From Yersinia kristensenii (GTDB lineage Bacteria; Pseudomonadota; Gammaproteobacteria; Enterobacterales; Enterobacteriaceae), in assembly GCF_900460525.1 (NCBI RefSeq), contig NZ_UHIY01000001.1, positions 124,001-188,000 of the forward strand: a stretch of 64,000 nt of DNA, in the 5' to 3' direction. This document shows, in pieces, positions 41,606 to 52,501 of this stretch. The notes under the pieces were generated by a model. It saw only the letters and a program-made list of their open reading frames with translations, made no database searches and was not told the DNA's origin. A program made the translations under genes and the position numbers. The stretch's first letter is position 1. Each line of letters starts with the position of its first letter.

Positions 41606-43207
41606 ATGCCATCATCATCTGAACACGTTAGCGATGTATTGATCATCGGGAGTGGCGCTGCCGGTTTGTCATTGGCTTTGCGTCTTGCACCACATTGTAA
41701 AGTCACAGTTCTGAGCAAAGGCCCACTGAATGAAGGCGCCACTTTTTATGCTCAGGGAGGCATTGCTGCCGTTTTTGATGAAACTGACAGCATCGATTCA
41801 CATGTTGATGACACTCTCATTGCCGGCGCGGGGCTTTGCGACAAAGAAGCCGTCGAGTTTATCGCCAGCAATGCACGCTCTTGTGTGCAATGGCTGATTG
41901 ACCAAGGTGTCCTTTTTGATACCGAGACTAATGCCAGCGGCGAAGAACGTTATCACCTTACCCGCGAGGGCGGCCACAGCCATCGGCGTATATTACATAC
42001 CGCGGATGCTACAGGTAAAGAAGTAGAGACCACCCTGGTGGGCAAAGCAAGCGCCCATCCGAATATTTTAGTCAAAGAGCGCTGTAACGCAGTCGACCTT
42101 ATCACGTCCAATAAAATTGGTTTATCGGGGACAAAACGCGTCGTTGGCGCTTATATCTGGAACCGCGAGTTAGAGAAAGTTGAAACTTTTCGGGCCAAGG
42201 CCGTTGTATTAGCAACAGGTGGCGCCGCTAAAGTTTATCAATACACCACTAATCCAGATATTTCCTCTGGCGATGGAATTGCCATGGCATGGCGTGCCGG
42301 CTGTCGGGTCGCTAATTTGGAATTTAACCAATTTCATCCTACTTGCCTGTTTCATCCACAAGCTCGCAACTTTTTACTGACCGAAGCCTTACGTGGTGAG
42401 GGCGCTTACCTTAAACGCCCTGATGGTAGCCGTTTCATGCTCGATTTTGACCCACGAGGCGAGCTCGCACCACGCGATATCGTCGCGCGCGCCATTGACC
42501 ACGAAATGAAACGCCTTGGTGCTGATTGTATGTACCTCGATATCAGCCATAAACCCACTGATTTCGTCATACAACATTTCCCGATGATCTACGAAAAACT
42601 GCTGTCTTTGGGGATCGACCTAACCAAAGAAGCCATTCCAATCGTCCCAGCCGCACATTATACCTGCGGCGGTGTGATGGTCGATCAACACGGGCGCACC
42701 GATTTGGATGGGTTATATGCGATTGGCGAAGTCAGTTATACCGGCTTACATGGCGCTAACCGCATGGCGTCCAATTCGTTACTCGAATGCCTGGTCTATG
42801 GCTGGTCAGCTGCTGAAGATATTCTTTTGCGCCTGCCGACAGCCAAGCTGGCCCCGCATTTACCTGATTGGGATGAAAGTCGTGTTGATAACTCCGATGA
42901 ACGCGTTGTCATTCAACATAACTGGCATGAATTACGCTTATTTATGTGGGACTACGTCGGCATTGTGCGGACGACTAAACGCTTAGAACGTGCCCTGCGC
43001 CGGATTAATACATTGCAGCAGGAAATTGATGAATATTACGCCAATTTCCGTATCTCGAATAATTTGCTGGAATTACGCAATCTGGTACAAGTTGCCGAGT
43101 TAATTGTGCGTTGCGCCATGGAGCGGAAAGAGAGCAGAGGGTTGCACTATACTCTTGACTATCCTGAACAAATTGACAATCCAAAACCCACGATTCTCCA
43201 TCCGTAA
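41606..43207 (+). CDS. nadB: L-aspartate oxidase NadB
   Basis: FAD enzyme that oxidises aspartate to iminoaspartate, the first step of de novo NAD synthesis. It has 533 residues from the ATG at 41606 ([20 protein letters not shown]). The FAD-binding [25 protein letters not shown], the substrate-binding [10 protein letters not shown] and the C-terminal [13 protein letters not shown] are all present. An in-frame ATG at 41570 adds 12 residues; neither start has a strong ribosome site, and homologue length favours 41606. Divergent from rpoE as in E. coli. Confidence 0.96.
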   Translation: MPSSSEHVSDVLIIGSGAAGLSLALRLAPHCKVTVLSKGPLNEGATFYAQGGIAAVFDETDSIDSHVDDTLIAGAGLCDKEAVEFIASNARSCVQWLIDQGVLFDTETNASGEERYHLTREGGHSHRRILHTADATGKEVETTLVGKASAHPNILVKERCNAVDLITSNKIGLSGTKRVVGAYIWNRELEKVETFRAKAVVLATGGAAKVYQYTTNPDISSGDGIAMAWRAGCRVANLEFNQFHPTCLFHPQARNFLLTEALRGEGAYLKRPDGSRFMLDFDPRGELAPRDIVARAIDHEMKRLGADCMYLDISHKPTDFVIQHFPMIYEKLLSLGIDLTKEAIPIVPAAHYTCGGVMVDQHGRTDLDGLYAIGEVSYTGLHGANRMASNSLLECLVYGWSAAEDILLRLPTAKLAPHLPDWDESRVDNSDERVVIQHNWHELRLFMWDYVGIVRTTKRLERALRRINTLQQEIDEYYANFRISNNLLELRNLVQVAELIVRCAMERKESRGLHYTLDYPEQIDNPKPTILHP

Positions 43208-43286
43208 TGCATTTAAGGGCGCGATATTTTTTGCGAATATAAAATATCGCGCCCTCTAGCACCATTTCCACGGCTTTGGCAACTTG

Positions 43287-44042
43287 CTAATAGTTTAAAT
43301 AAAACTCGCTGATTAACGCGCAGAACTCCGGTGAATAGACACCTTCCGATTGACGCAAATCCAATTGCTGGAATTCAGTTTCGCCGGATTGAAGTGATAA
43401 CATCAACAACATGCGATGTAATGGTTTACCGGGACGATCTCTGATATCAACCTGACAACGGATAAACCAATTTTGTTGTACTGCAAGACGGCTGAGCTCG
43501 ACACCTAAATCGTGGGGCAAAACCACACAAAAGATACCCTCCTCTGTGATAAGCTTCTCAGCGCAATTTAGTAAAGCATCGTGAGTTAAAGATCCGGTGT
43601 AACGTGCGGTATCTCTAGCTTCATCGCGACAAGCAACCGCCGGAGCAAAATAAGGTGGATTACTGACAATCAGGTCATATTGATGAAGATGGTTTTCAGC
43701 GAACTGGTGTACATCTTGCTCATAAATACGAACCCGATCCGCCCACGGCGATTGCGCCACGTTGCTGATGGCTTGCTGCGCCGCCTCGGGCTCCAGCTCT
43801 ACACCGTCAATGATGACTTCTGATGCCGAGCGCTGGGCTATCATCAAAGCAATAAGCCCGCTGCCGCAGCCAATATCCAGCACTTTGCGCGCGTTTTCTA
43901 CCGGTACCCAGGCACCCAGTAGGACACCATCTGTGCCCACTTTCATCGCGCAGCGATCATGTGCCACAAAGAATTGTTTAAACGTGAAGCCACCACCACG
44001 CAACGCCGGTTTTTTTTTCAATTGCTCGCTCATATTAGTCAC
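43287..44042 (-). CDS. trmN6: tRNA1(Val) (adenine37-N6)-methyltransferase TrmN6
   Basis: Class I SAM-dependent methyltransferase (YfiC) that makes m6A37 in tRNA1(Val). It has 251 residues, with the SAM motif DIGCGSGLIALMIA near residue 57 and the N6-adenine catalytic motif SNPPYF. The His-rich-free N-terminus GGFTFKQFFVAHDRCAMKVGTDG is typical of the group. Divergent from srmB as in E. coli. Confidence 0.96.
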   Translation of the reverse strand: MTNMSEQLKKKPALRGGGFTFKQFFVAHDRCAMKVGTDGVLLGAWVPVENARKVLDIGCGSGLIALMIAQRSASEVIIDGVELEPEAAQQAISNVAQSPWADRVRIYEQDVHQFAENHLHQYDLIVSNPPYFAPAVACRDEARDTARYTGSLTHDALLNCAEKLITEEGIFCVVLPHDLGVELSRLAVQQNWFIRCQVDIRDRPGKPLHRMLLMLSLQSGETEFQQLDLRQSEGVYSPEFCALISEFYLNY

Positions 44043-44165
44043 CTAAATCTACAACCGGCGTAGCATAGGACAATATGATTGCAGGGAAAAGACATCATTA
44101 CCGCTTAAACAGGTGAAGAATTCGGCTAACCCGTCTATAATCGGCGCCCCAAGTAGAGGAAGACC

Positions 44166-45491
44166 ATGACTGTAACCACTTTTTCCGAACTCGATCTCGA
44201 TGAACGCCTCATTGACGCACTGCGCGACAAAGGCTATGAGCGCCCGACTGCCATTCAAGCTGCGGCTATTCCCCCCGCTATGGATGGGCGTGATGTATTG
44301 GGTTCGGCGCCCACAGGTACGGGCAAAACTGCCGCCTTTTTGCTGCCAGCCTTGCAGCATTTGCTGGATTTCCCACGCAAAAAATCTGGCCCACCACGAA
44401 TTTTGATCCTGACGCCAACCCGTGAATTGGCGATGCAGGTTGCGGATCAAGCCCGTGAACTGGCTAAGCATACCCAACTGGATATCGCGACGATTACCGG
44501 TGGTGTGGCTTATATGAATCACGCGGAAGTCTTTAGTGAAAATCAGGATATTGTGGTAGCGACAACTGGCCGCTTGCTGCAATACATCAAAGAAGAAAAC
44601 TTTGACTGTCGGGCAGTAGAAACCCTGATTCTGGACGAAGCTGACCGTATGCTTGATATGGGCTTCGCCCAAGATATTGAAACTATCTCGGCAGAAACCC
44701 GCTGGCGCAAGCAAACCTTACTCTTCTCGGCCACATTGGAAGGGGAAGCTATTCGTGAGTTTGCAGAGCGTATCCTGACTGAGCCGGTAGAACTGGAAGC
44801 TGACCCATCACGCCGCGAACGTAAAAAAATTCAGCAATGGTATTACCGCGCTGACGATATTGAACACAAAACGGCCTTGCTGGTGCATTTACTTAAGCAA
44901 CCGGAAGTACAGAAATCCATTATTTTCGTGCGTACCCGTGAAAAAGTGCACCAATTGGTCAGTTGGTTACGTGAAGCCGGAATTAACGCCTGGTTCCTTG
45001 AGGGCGAAATGGTACAGGCCAAGCGCACCGAAGCCGTGATTCGTTTAAGTGATGGCCGGGTTAATGTTCTGGTGGCGACTGATATTGCTTCACGCGGCTT
45101 GGATATCGACGATATCAGCCATGTATTCAACTTCGATCTGCCGCTAACCGCTGACGTCTATCTTCACCGCATTGGTCGTACTGGCCGTGCAGGGCGTAAA
45201 GGTGTCGCTATTTCACTGGTTGAAGCGCATGACCACCTATTGCTAGGCAGAATTGGCCGTTATCTGAAAGAGCCACTGAAGCCACGTGTGATTGATGAAC
45301 TGCGGCCAACCAGCAAAGCACCGAGTGAAAAAAGCACCGGAAAACCATCTAAAAAGGTTTTAGCGAAGCGTAAAGAGCTAAAAGAAGCCGGTAAAGAGAA
45401 AGCAAAAGTTAAAGTTCGTCATCGCGACGCTAAAAATGTGGGTAAGCGCCGTAAGCCAAAAGACAAACCAGAAACTAAGAGTGCGGGTTAA
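44166..45491 (+). CDS. srmB: DEAD-box RNA helicase SrmB
   Basis: ATP-dependent RNA helicase needed early in 50S subunit assembly. It has 441 residues: Q motif (YERPTAIQAAAIP), Walker A APTGTGKT, DEAD (LDEADRMLDMGFA), SAT (FSATLEG), motif VI HRIGRTGRAGR, and a Lys-rich C-terminal tail (about residues 385-441) for RNA binding. GGAAG lies before the ATG. Confidence 0.98.
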   Translation: MTVTTFSELDLDERLIDALRDKGYERPTAIQAAAIPPAMDGRDVLGSAPTGTGKTAAFLLPALQHLLDFPRKKSGPPRILILTPTRELAMQVADQARELAKHTQLDIATITGGVAYMNHAEVFSENQDIVVATTGRLLQYIKEENFDCRAVETLILDEADRMLDMGFAQDIETISAETRWRKQTLLFSATLEGEAIREFAERILTEPVELEADPSRRERKKIQQWYYRADDIEHKTALLVHLLKQPEVQKSIIFVRTREKVHQLVSWLREAGINAWFLEGEMVQAKRTEAVIRLSDGRVNVLVATDIASRGLDIDDISHVFNFDLPLTADVYLHRIGRTGRAGRKGVAISLVEAHDHLLLGRIGRYLKEPLKPRVIDELRPTSKAPSEKSTGKPSKKVLAKRKELKEAGKEKAKVKVRHRDAKNVGKRRKPKDKPETKSAG

Positions 45492-45504
45492 CTCGCACCC
45501 TGAC

Positions 45505-45536
45505 AAAAAAGCCGCTTATCAACAGCGGCTTTTTTA
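45505..45536. terminator. srmB terminator
   Basis: The stem AAAAAGCCGCT/AGCGGCTTTTT is followed by T residues on +, and an A run on + gives T on -. Confidence 0.92.
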
Positions 45537-45624
45537 TTGTTTATCAACTAGATGAACGCTACAGAACTACGTTTTTCGTTGGAGTGTCATTTTTGTATTT
45601 CAACCCAAACGAGCAAATTAAACG

Positions 45625-46377
45625 CTATTGCTGATAAACCTCTGCAAGTTTTTTACCTCGAAGCCAGGCATTCAATTGCTGATGTTTTTGCTGCATTTCG
45701 GCGCTTTGGATATTCAGCGGTGTCATCGCTAAATACTGTTGAAATGTCGCCCCCTGCTTATTACGCACTTCAGGATCAGCCCCTGCTTTTAACAAACGTA
45801 ATGCTAAATCCGGTGCATTACTTTTACCCGCCAGATGCAGCGGCGTATCCCCCATACGATCGGCAATATTAGGATCAACACCAGCAACCAACAACAGGAT
45901 CACTTGGATCTCGCGCCCGGCCATAATTGCTGTAGCCAAAGGCGTCGCGAGTGTCACACTATTTCGGGCATCAGGCCGAATATTGCTTTCAAGTAGAATC
46001 TGCATGTAATGCGCACCTTGTATACTGGCAGCAGTATGCCATGCGGTATTTCCCTGCATTCCCGGCTGAAATGGATCGGCATGCTCTCGCACTAATGCCG
46101 CCAGACTTTCGGGTTGTTGATTAAGGATGGCCCACTGCATTAGCGTCACGTTCTGTTTACCTTGCTGTTGCAACAGCGTTTTATTGGCTAACTGATGGAT
46201 CTGATCCACATCTCCGTGAACAATCGCATCTGCAATCGGTATGACTGATGGATCAGTAAAAGCAATATTAATCTCTGTCATTGCCTGCCCCTCAAAACTG
46301 ATTAATGGCATCAAAACACCGTAGATAGCGTAACGCAAATGGCGTTTCACTCTCATTGTCAGTGTCGATTCAGGCAT
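45625..46377 (-). CDS. yplB: ankyrin-repeat exported protein YplB (PhlB-like), partner of phospholipase YplA
   Basis: It has about 250 residues from the ATG at 46377, which overlaps the yplA stop by eight bases. A signal peptide runs to about GQA (residue 32). Several ankyrin-like units follow (QWAILNQQPESLAALVREHADPF, NTAWHTAASIQGAHYMQILL, DTPLHLAGKSNAPDLALRLL). By context it matches the accessory gene that follows phospholipase A1 genes in Serratia (PhlB) and Y. enterocolitica (YplB), where it reduces toxicity of the enzyme to the producer. A protective, immunity-like role inside the periplasm is inference. ATG 46356 is an alternative start. Confidence 0.78.
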   Translation of the reverse strand: MPESTLTMRVKRHLRYAIYGVLMPLISFEGQAMTEINIAFTDPSVIPIADAIVHGDVDQIHQLANKTLLQQQGKQNVTLMQWAILNQQPESLAALVREHADPFQPGMQGNTAWHTAASIQGAHYMQILLESNIRPDARNSVTLATPLATAIMAGREIQVILLLVAGVDPNIADRMGDTPLHLAGKSNAPDLALRLLKAGADPEVRNKQGATFQQYLAMTPLNIQSAEMQQKHQQLNAWLRGKKLAEVYQQ

Positions 46378-47332
46378 ACTGCCGCTCCCAAGGTTTTTGT
46401 TCACTCATGGAACTGAGTACTTTATCAATACCATGTGCCGCAAGGCGACGTTCGAGGTGCTTATGGGGCAACCAATCATTCACCCCAGAGAGCTTATCGC
46501 TATTTACCAAGGTAATTTTATGGCCAATAGCATCAGGAATAAGCGAGGTAGACTCTTGAGTATCTGTCAGTAGGTCATATTGCTCACTATAGCGCCGCAC
46601 ACCACCATTCTCCGCGGACTGTCGCGCCTGAGCAGGATTTAACCCCAAGCGATTTAATGTATGGTCGGAAACACCTGCGGCATTAAACGTCACAGCAAAA
46701 GTCCCGCTGGCTAATGCCGCTGTAGTTGCCAGTCCACCGCCTAATGAATGCCCGGTAATCACTAATGCATCACCAAATGCCATTTTGGCTGTTTTCCCCA
46801 AAGCAACCGCCTGATTATATTGAATATCCTCATAACCCGTCGCTTGCCGAATATTACTTAACCAATCCTGAATATCATTCGTCCCGGCGAAAGAGAGAAC
46901 ATACTGCTGATTATCACTGTAAATTCCGGCCTGAAAACCAGAGGCGCTATCAGATAAACTGGCTGGATCAATACCTGCGGAGAGTAACGCATTGTCACTC
47001 AAACGTGTAAATCCGCTCAGACTTCCAGCAACAGGAGCGTAAACATCTTTAGCGAGCAATGCTAATGAATAGTCAGCTGACTGTGATCCTTGCCCGCTTA
47101 TGATAGGAACATTATTACTCCCGGCAGAGGCTTCGTGACTACGTGGCAAGCTAAGATTAGCGAGCATGCTGTAATACAGCTCATGACCCGCCTGAGTGGT
47201 GGGGGATATCGTGGATTCTCTTTGAACCAACCCCCCACTCTTCTCTGGGATATTGACCTGTTCCAATGGGTTTGCTTGGCTCATCAATCCTGCTAATGGA
47301 ACAGGTCTGGCCAAACTGACAGATATGCTCAT
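46370..47332 (-). CDS. yplA: phospholipase A1 YplA (PhlA family)
   Basis: Secreted phospholipase of 320 residues. The Ser-hydrolase motif GHSLGGG is at 194-200 (Ser196 nucleophile), and QYVLSFAGTNDIQDWLSN (near 142-159) forms the oxyanion region. The match to Serratia PhlA is strong from residue 85 to the C-terminus (YSLALLAKDVYAP, EQYDLLTDTQESTSLIPDAI). There is no Sec signal peptide; the variable N-terminal 80 residues fit export by the flagellar secretion apparatus, as known for YplA of Y. enterocolitica. AAGGAG lies before the ATG. The pair yplA-yplB sits alone between srmB and grcA. Confidence 0.9.
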   Translation of the reverse strand: MSISVSLARPVPLAGLMSQANPLEQVNIPEKSGGLVQRESTISPTTQAGHELYYSMLANLSLPRSHEASAGSNNVPIISGQGSQSADYSLALLAKDVYAPVAGSLSGFTRLSDNALLSAGIDPASLSDSASGFQAGIYSDNQQYVLSFAGTNDIQDWLSNIRQATGYEDIQYNQAVALGKTAKMAFGDALVITGHSLGGGLATTAALASGTFAVTFNAAGVSDHTLNRLGLNPAQARQSAENGGVRRYSEQYDLLTDTQESTSLIPDAIGHKITLVNSDKLSGVNDWLPHKHLERRLAAHGIDKVLSSMSEQKPWERQYA

Positions 47333-47383
47333 GCCAACTCCTTGTCATAGATAATTCCAATATTGAGTTAGGCTCAATAGCTT

Positions 47384-47410
47384 TATCTATCGACACGTCG
47401 GATGAGTTCT
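47384..47410 (-). promoter_or_regulatory. possible flagellar sigma28-like promoter of yplA
   Basis: On the leftward strand TTAAGAAC is followed 11 bases later by GTCGATAG, against the FliA consensus TAAAGTTT-N11-GCCGATAA (4/8 and 6/8 matches). It is consistent with known flagellar control of yplA but weak. Confidence 0.35.
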
Positions 47411-47492
47411 TAAATAGATTTGATAAGATTTATTTATATAAGTTGAATATTGTGATCACAGTCTAACTTCCCGACCAATAAATCACAGGAAC

Positions 47493-47519
47493 AAAAAAGG
47501 GAGCCGAGAGGCTCCCTTT
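47493..47519. terminator. terminator of grcA
   Basis: AAAGGGAGCC-GAGA-GGCTCCCTTT is a perfect 10-bp stem, with an A run on + that gives a T run for leftward grcA. Confidence 0.92.
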
Positions 47520-47565
47520 ACATTCTAAAACTTAATGTTTAGAAAATTAATTGCTATGACAAGAA

Positions 47566-47949
47566 TTACAGACTTTCAGTGAAAGTACGAGTAATCACAT
47601 CACGCTGTTGTTCTGGTGTCAGTGCGTTGAAACGTACAGCATAACCGGATACACGAATCGTCAACTGAGGATATTTCTCTGGATGTTTGACTGCATCTTC
47701 CAGTGTTTCGCGGCGCAGAACGTTGACGTTCAAATGCTGACCACCTTCAACACGTACAGTTGGCTGAACTTCCAGCGGAACTTCACGATATTCGATCTGG
47801 CCTAACTCACTGGCCGGAACGATTTGATCTTCGGCGTAACCAGCTTTAGCGCAAACACAGCGCAATTCAGATTTTTCATCATCTAACAGCCAGAAAGAGT
47901 TCAGCAAGGCTTCATTGTTAGCTTTAGTAATTTGAATACCAGTAATCAT
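47566..47949 (-). CDS. grcA: autonomous glycyl radical cofactor GrcA
   Basis: Repairs oxygen-damaged pyruvate formate-lyase by replacing its C-terminal glycyl-radical segment. It has 127 residues from the ATG at 47949 ([18 protein letters not shown]), with GGAGG upstream. The glycyl radical Gly lies in [10 protein letters not shown], preceded by [16 protein letters not shown] longer in-frame start at 48069 adds 40 residues that are not part of the family. An FNR box lies 113 bp upstream. Confidence 0.98.
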   Translation of the reverse strand: MITGIQITKANNEALLNSFWLLDDEKSELRCVCAKAGYAEDQIVPASELGQIEYREVPLEVQPTVRVEGGQHLNVNVLRRETLEDAVKHPEKYPQLTIRVSGYAVRFNALTPEQQRDVITRTFTESL

Positions 47950-48061
47950 TTGGGGCCTCCGTAATACGGCTATAAATTCCAAGGGGAAAAAACTATCTTG
48001 GTTATTTGGTAAAACCATTGTTGTCTTATTGTTCTGTATACCAGTCAAACCACTGCATTTC

Positions 48062-48075
48062 TTTGACATAAATCA
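48062..48075 (-). promoter_or_regulatory. FNR box upstream of grcA
   Basis: TTGACATAAATCAA matches TTGAT-N4-ATCAA at nine of ten fixed bases. A degenerate second pair, ATCAA-N4-ATCAA, lies at 48125-48138. E. coli grcA is activated by FNR in low oxygen through two sites. Confidence 0.75.
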
Positions 48076-48301
48076 ATCTTTTAACCCACGTGGCAATCAT
48101 GTCATAGGCAAATTTATGTTTTATATCAATTTTATCAATCTGACTTACAGCAATTTTTTTTGTGAATTTTCAACATTTTTTGCATAAAAAGGTCAAAAAA
48201 ACATCATCACATCACAGACGCTGGTTTAACAGTTTCACTCACAGGTTTGAAACGGTAAGCTAGCGCATATCAATATATTAGAGAAACCAAGGAGAGTGAT
48301 T

Positions 48302-48988
48302 ATGCCCGCCTCCCTTAGCTGGCACGATGTGATCGGCCACGAAAAAGAGCAACCTTACTTTAAAGATACGCTGGCCTATGTAGCAGCAGAACGCAGTGCT
48401 GGCAAAATCATCTACCCGCCACAAAAAGATGTCTTTAATGCCTTTCGCCTGACTGAATTGAATCAGGTCAAAGTCGTTATTTTGGGCCAAGACCCATACC
48501 ACGGCCCTAATCAGGCTCATGGACTCTCATTTTCCGTCTTACCCGGCGTACCCGCACCGCCCTCTTTGGTCAACATCTACAAAGAGCTCGCCACTGATAT
48601 TCCCGGCTTCCAGCGCCCTAACCATGGTTTTTTACAAAGCTGGGCTGAGCAAGGTGTATTGCTACTCAATACTGTGCTGACGGTCGAAGCAGGTAACGCA
48701 CACTCTCACGCCAACCTTGGCTGGGAAACCTTTACCGATAAAGTCATTGCGGCGCTGAATGAACATCGTGATGGTGTGATTTTTATGCTGTGGGGAGCGC
48801 ATGCGCAGAAAAAGGGTCGAATCATTGATACCCAGCGCCATTTTATTTTGAAAGCTCCACACCCATCCCCCCTCTCCGCACATCGTGGCTTTCTTGGCTG
48901 TAAACACTTTTCACAAGCTAACCAACTATTGCAGCAGCATGGTCAGCAACCCATTGACTGGCAACCTAAGCTGCCAACGGCAGAATAA
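48302..48988 (+). CDS. ung: uracil-DNA glycosylase
   Basis: Removes uracil from DNA by cleaving the glycosidic bond. It has 228 residues from the ATG at 48302, with AAGGAG seven bases upstream; a GTG two codons earlier is less likely. The water-activating loop GQDPYHG (residues 62-68, Asp64), [16 protein letters not shown] and the DNA-binding loop [11 protein letters not shown] are all present. Confidence 0.98.
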   Translation: MPASLSWHDVIGHEKEQPYFKDTLAYVAAERSAGKIIYPPQKDVFNAFRLTELNQVKVVILGQDPYHGPNQAHGLSFSVLPGVPAPPSLVNIYKELATDIPGFQRPNHGFLQSWAEQGVLLLNTVLTVEAGNAHSHANLGWETFTDKVIAALNEHRDGVIFMLWGAHAQKKGRIIDTQRHFILKAPHPSPLSAHRGFLGCKHFSQANQLLQQHGQQPIDWQPKLPTAE

Positions 48989-49013
48989 AACGTCATTTGC
49001 TAAAAAGAAAAGC

Positions 49014-49041
49014 AAAAAAGGCACCCATAAAGGTGCCTTTT
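49014..49041. terminator. terminator between ung and grpE
   Basis: AAAGGCACC/GGTGCCTTT with six-base loop lies between the two convergent genes, with an A run on + and T on both transcripts. Confidence 0.9.
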
Positions 49042-49056
49042 ATCTATCAGAACACC

Positions 49057-49635
49057 TTAAGCTTTTGCTTTAGATACCGCGACCATCGCCGGGCGTAACA
49101 AGCGGCCATTCAGCGTATAGCCTTTCTGCATCACCATCATCACGTGGTTTGGTTCGTGATCAGCAGATTCAAGCATCGTCATAGCCTGATGAACTTCAGG
49201 GTTAAACGGTACATTTGTCTCGCTGACAACTTGAATACCGTATTTACCTACGGCATCAAGCAATGATTTTAGGGTCAGTTCGACACCTTCTATCATCGCA
49301 GTCAATTCCTCATTGGTTTTGTCAGCAGTATCCAGAGCGCGCTCTAGATTGTCGATCACTGGCAATAATTCAGATGAGAATTTTTCCAATGCAAATTTAT
49401 GCGCCTTTTCAACATCCTGTTCAGTGCGACGACGGATATTCTCAACTTCAGCCTTGGCACGTAGCAAACTTTCTCGCTCACGCTGTAAGGCCGCAGCCAA
49501 CTGCACTTCAAGCTCGGCAACACGCGGATCTAAACCTTCACCCGTCTCTTGTGTTGCTTCCACTTGCTGCTCTGCTGCATTTTCCATTTCTTCCGAGACT
49601 TGCTCGTTTGGGGCTTTCTGTTCTTTACTACTCAT
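49057..49635 (-). CDS. grpE: nucleotide exchange factor GrpE
   Basis: Homodimeric co-chaperone that drives ADP release from DnaK. It has 192 residues: a flexible acidic N-terminus (about 1-35), a long helix ([19 protein letters not shown] to about 88), and the C-terminal beta domain with the GrpE signature around [20 protein letters not shown]. Divergent from nadK, as in E. coli. Confidence 0.98.
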   Translation of the reverse strand: MSSKEQKAPNEQVSEEMENAAEQQVEATQETGEGLDPRVAELEVQLAAALQRERESLLRAKAEVENIRRRTEQDVEKAHKFALEKFSSELLPVIDNLERALDTADKTNEELTAMIEGVELTLKSLLDAVGKYGIQVVSETNVPFNPEVHQAMTMLESADHEPNHVMMVMQKGYTLNGRLLRPAMVAVSKAKA

Positions 49636-49758
49636 GGATATCTCCGCGTTTTAGCATTAATCTCGCTACTTGGCTTATTATGGGGATCAAAACCGGGGAT
49701 TCAAGGGAACCGGTCATAATGTGGGGTAAAAGACACCCCTGTGAGGAAAATCACGGCA

Positions 49759-50640
49759 ATGAATAATAAAAGATTCAATTGTATTGGTATCGTCGGTCAC
49801 CCACGCCACCCGGCTGCACTTGCCACCCATGAAATGCTCTACCACTGGTTAATCGCCAGGGGATATGACGTGATGGTTGAACAACAGATTGCTAACGATC
49901 TCAATTTAACCGATGCCGTTACAGGTAGTTTGGCGGATATTGGCCAAAAAGCTGACTTAGCCGTCGTGGTCGGGGGTGATGGCAATATGCTGGGTGCCGC
50001 TCGGGTACTTGCCCGCTATGATATCAAAGTGATCGGTGTCAACCGAGGCAATCTGGGCTTTTTGACCGATTTAGACCCCGATAATGCGCAACAACAACTT
50101 TCCGATGTGCTGGAAGGTGAATACCTCAACGAACAACGTTTCTTACTAGAAGCACAAGTCACGCGAACAGACCAGCAAAGCCGGATAAGTACCGCAATCA
50201 ATGAGGTCGTTTTGCACCCAGGCAAAGTAGCCCATATGATCGAATTCGAAGTATATATCGATGATCGCTTTGCATTTTCTCAACGTTCTGATGGCCTGAT
50301 CATTGCCACTCCCACCGGTTCAACCGCTTATTCCCTCTCAGCAGGAGGCCCTATATTGACACCAACACTGGATGCTATCGTTTTGGTTCCCATGTTCCCA
50401 CATACTCTAACCGCTCGCCCACTCGTCATTAATAGTAGCAGTACCATCCGCCTTAAATTTTCCCAAATCACCAGTGACCTGGAAATTAGTTGTGACAGCC
50501 AGATAGCACTGCCAATTCAGGAGGGTGAGGAAGTTTTAATTCGGCGCAGTGATTTCCATCTCAATCTTATTCATCCTAAGGACTACAGCTATTTCAATAC
50601 GTTAAGTACAAAGTTGGGGTGGTCAAAAAAATTATTCTGA
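49759..50640 (+). CDS. nadK: NAD kinase NadK
   Basis: Phosphorylates NAD to NADP. It has 293 residues from the ATG at 49759 ([18 protein letters not shown]). The ATP-grasp-like GGDGNM motif is at residues 72-76 and the second signature is [23 protein letters not shown]. An in-frame GTG at 49741 would add six residues not seen in E. coli. recN follows after 86 bp. Confidence 0.97.
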   Translation: MNNKRFNCIGIVGHPRHPAALATHEMLYHWLIARGYDVMVEQQIANDLNLTDAVTGSLADIGQKADLAVVVGGDGNMLGAARVLARYDIKVIGVNRGNLGFLTDLDPDNAQQQLSDVLEGEYLNEQRFLLEAQVTRTDQQSRISTAINEVVLHPGKVAHMIEFEVYIDDRFAFSQRSDGLIIATPTGSTAYSLSAGGPILTPTLDAIVLVPMFPHTLTARPLVINSSSTIRLKFSQITSDLEISCDSQIALPIQEGEEVLIRRSDFHLNLIHPKDYSYFNTLSTKLGWSKKLF

Positions 50641-50660
50641 AAAGTGCCTCAGGGTCTTTA

Positions 50661-50698
50661 CTGTATATAAAACCAGTCTATACTGTATTCAAATACAG
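50661..50698 (+). promoter_or_regulatory. two LexA boxes before recN
   Basis: CTGTATATAAAACCAG (50661-50676) and CTGTATTCAAATACAG (50683-50698) both fit CTG-N10-CAG. The pair is 22 bp apart, in the recN promoter region, as expected for a strongly LexA-controlled SOS gene. Confidence 0.92.
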
Positions 50699-50726
50699 AC
50701 ATGTGTTTATGTACAGGAGATTTACC

Positions 50727-52388
50727 ATGCTGGCCCAATTAACCATTAGTAATTTTGCAATTGTACGTGAGTTAGAAATTGATTTTCAGCCCGGAATGAC
50801 GGCAATTACTGGTGAAACAGGGGCGGGTAAATCCATAGCTATAGATGCATTGGGGCTGTGCCTTGGCAGCCGTTCAGACGGCAGTATGGTACGTTTAGGG
50901 GCAACTCGTGCCGATATTTGTGCTCGTTTCTCACTGGCAGATACTCCATCTGCCCGTCAGTGGTTAGAAAACAACCACCTTGATGATAGCAATGAATGCT
51001 TGCTACGCCGCGCTATCGGCACTGATGGCCGCTCAAGGGGATTTATTAACGGAACCGCGGTGCCTTTATCCCAATTGAGGGAACTGGGCCAACATTTGAT
51101 CCAAATTCACGGCCAGCATGCCCATCAATTATTGCTAAAACCTGACCATCAAAAGCAATTATTGGATGCCTACGCAGGCCAATCTACCTTATTGGCAGAA
51201 ATGAAAGCGGCTTATCAAAGCTGGCATCAAAGCTGCCGCGCGTTGGCACTGCATCAGCAACAATCGCTGGAACGTAATGCTCGCCACGAGCTATTGCATT
51301 ATCAGTTAAAAGAATTAAATTCATTTGCCCCACAAGCTGGGGAATATGAACAAATTGATGTCGAATATAAACGCCTGGCTAACAGTGGGCAGTTGTTGTC
51401 TCTCAGCCAACAGACATTGCAGCTGCTGTCAGATGACGAACATAATAATATTCTCAGCCAACTTTACTCAGCCAAGAGTCAGTTAACAGAACTGGCAGGA
51501 ATGGATGAACAATTTAATAATCTGTTGAATATGCTTGAAGAGGCTTCAATCCAAATCAGTGAAGCCAGTGATGAATTACGCCACTATGCCGAACAGTTTG
51601 ATATGGACCCAAATCGTTTGTATGAACTGGAACAGCGATTATCTCGCCAATTAAATCTGGCCCGTAAGCACCATGTTGCGCCGGAAGATTTACCACAATT
51701 TCATCAACAATTGCTCGATGAGCAAGAACAGCTATCACAACAAGAAAATGATCACGAACAACTCAGCCATGTAGTCAATACTCACTATCAGCATGCATTG
51801 GCCATCGCCAAACGCTTACATGAAGAACGCCAGCATTATGCTGACGAATTGGCCATGCTGATTACTGAGAGTATGCGCGAACTATCCATGCCACACGGCA
51901 AATTCGCCATTGAAACCCTATTTGAACCGGAGCACCTGAGTGCGGAAGGTGCTACCCGAATTGAATTCGGCGTCACCACTAACCCAGGTCAACCACTGCA
52001 ACCGCTGGCTAAGGTTGCTTCAGGTGGTGAGCTTTCGCGCATTGCATTGGCTATTCAGGTCATTACTGCGCGTAAAATGGATACTCCTGCACTAATCTTT
52101 GATGAAGTTGATGTGGGTATTAGTGGGCCAACAGCAGCCATAGTAGGCCGCCTATTGCGCCAGTTAGGCGAATCTACTCAAGTGATGTGTGTGACTCATC
52201 TCCCCCAAGTTGCAGGTTGTGGCCATCAACATTTCTTTGTGAGTAAACAAACTGACGGCACTGAAACCGAAACCCATATGCATCGGTTAGATAAAAAAGC
52301 CCGCTTGCAAGAGTTGGCGCGCCTTCTGGGCGGTAGTGAAGTGACGAAAAACACCTTGGCAAATGCAAAAGAATTGCTCGCAGCATAG
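50727..52388 (+). CDS. recN: DNA repair protein RecN
   Basis: SMC-like ATPase that acts in double-strand break repair and is SOS-induced. It has 553 residues from the ATG at 50727 ([20 protein letters not shown]), with AGGAGA upstream. Walker A GETGAGKS is at 29-36, a Gln/Glu-rich coiled coil covers about 160-360, and the C-terminal signature [15 protein letters not shown] with Walker [13 protein letters not shown] follows. The longer in-frame opening upstream is non-coding and covers the LexA boxes. Confidence 0.98.
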   Translation: MLAQLTISNFAIVRELEIDFQPGMTAITGETGAGKSIAIDALGLCLGSRSDGSMVRLGATRADICARFSLADTPSARQWLENNHLDDSNECLLRRAIGTDGRSRGFINGTAVPLSQLRELGQHLIQIHGQHAHQLLLKPDHQKQLLDAYAGQSTLLAEMKAAYQSWHQSCRALALHQQQSLERNARHELLHYQLKELNSFAPQAGEYEQIDVEYKRLANSGQLLSLSQQTLQLLSDDEHNNILSQLYSAKSQLTELAGMDEQFNNLLNMLEEASIQISEASDELRHYAEQFDMDPNRLYELEQRLSRQLNLARKHHVAPEDLPQFHQQLLDEQEQLSQQENDHEQLSHVVNTHYQHALAIAKRLHEERQHYADELAMLITESMRELSMPHGKFAIETLFEPEHLSAEGATRIEFGVTTNPGQPLQPLAKVASGGELSRIALAIQVITARKMDTPALIFDEVDVGISGPTAAIVGRLLRQLGESTQVMCVTHLPQVAGCGHQHFFVSKQTDGTETETHMHRLDKKARLQELARLLGGSEVTKNTLANAKELLAA

Positions 52389-52501
52389 AAAAGATTAACT
52401 TTTTTCCTTTCTAGAGGTCATACAGGTGCCCTGTAAAGGTTTCCAACTGCTGCAAGGTCTATTATCATCGTCATCCTACGCCCTAAAGGAATGTGATTAC
52501 T

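Noticed and set aside
44049..44714. 221-residue reading frame on - across the srmB start
   Set aside because: It lies fully against the conserved helicase domain of srmB and the trmN6-srmB promoter spacer; no ribosome site or recognisable motif.
47454..47463. TGTGATCACA as a CRP site near yplA
   Set aside because: The two half sites abut with no 6-bp spacer, so it does not fit CRP binding.
47950..48069. 40-residue N-terminal extension of grcA
   Set aside because: It overlaps the FNR box region, and the family start [10 protein letters not shown] has GGAGG before it.
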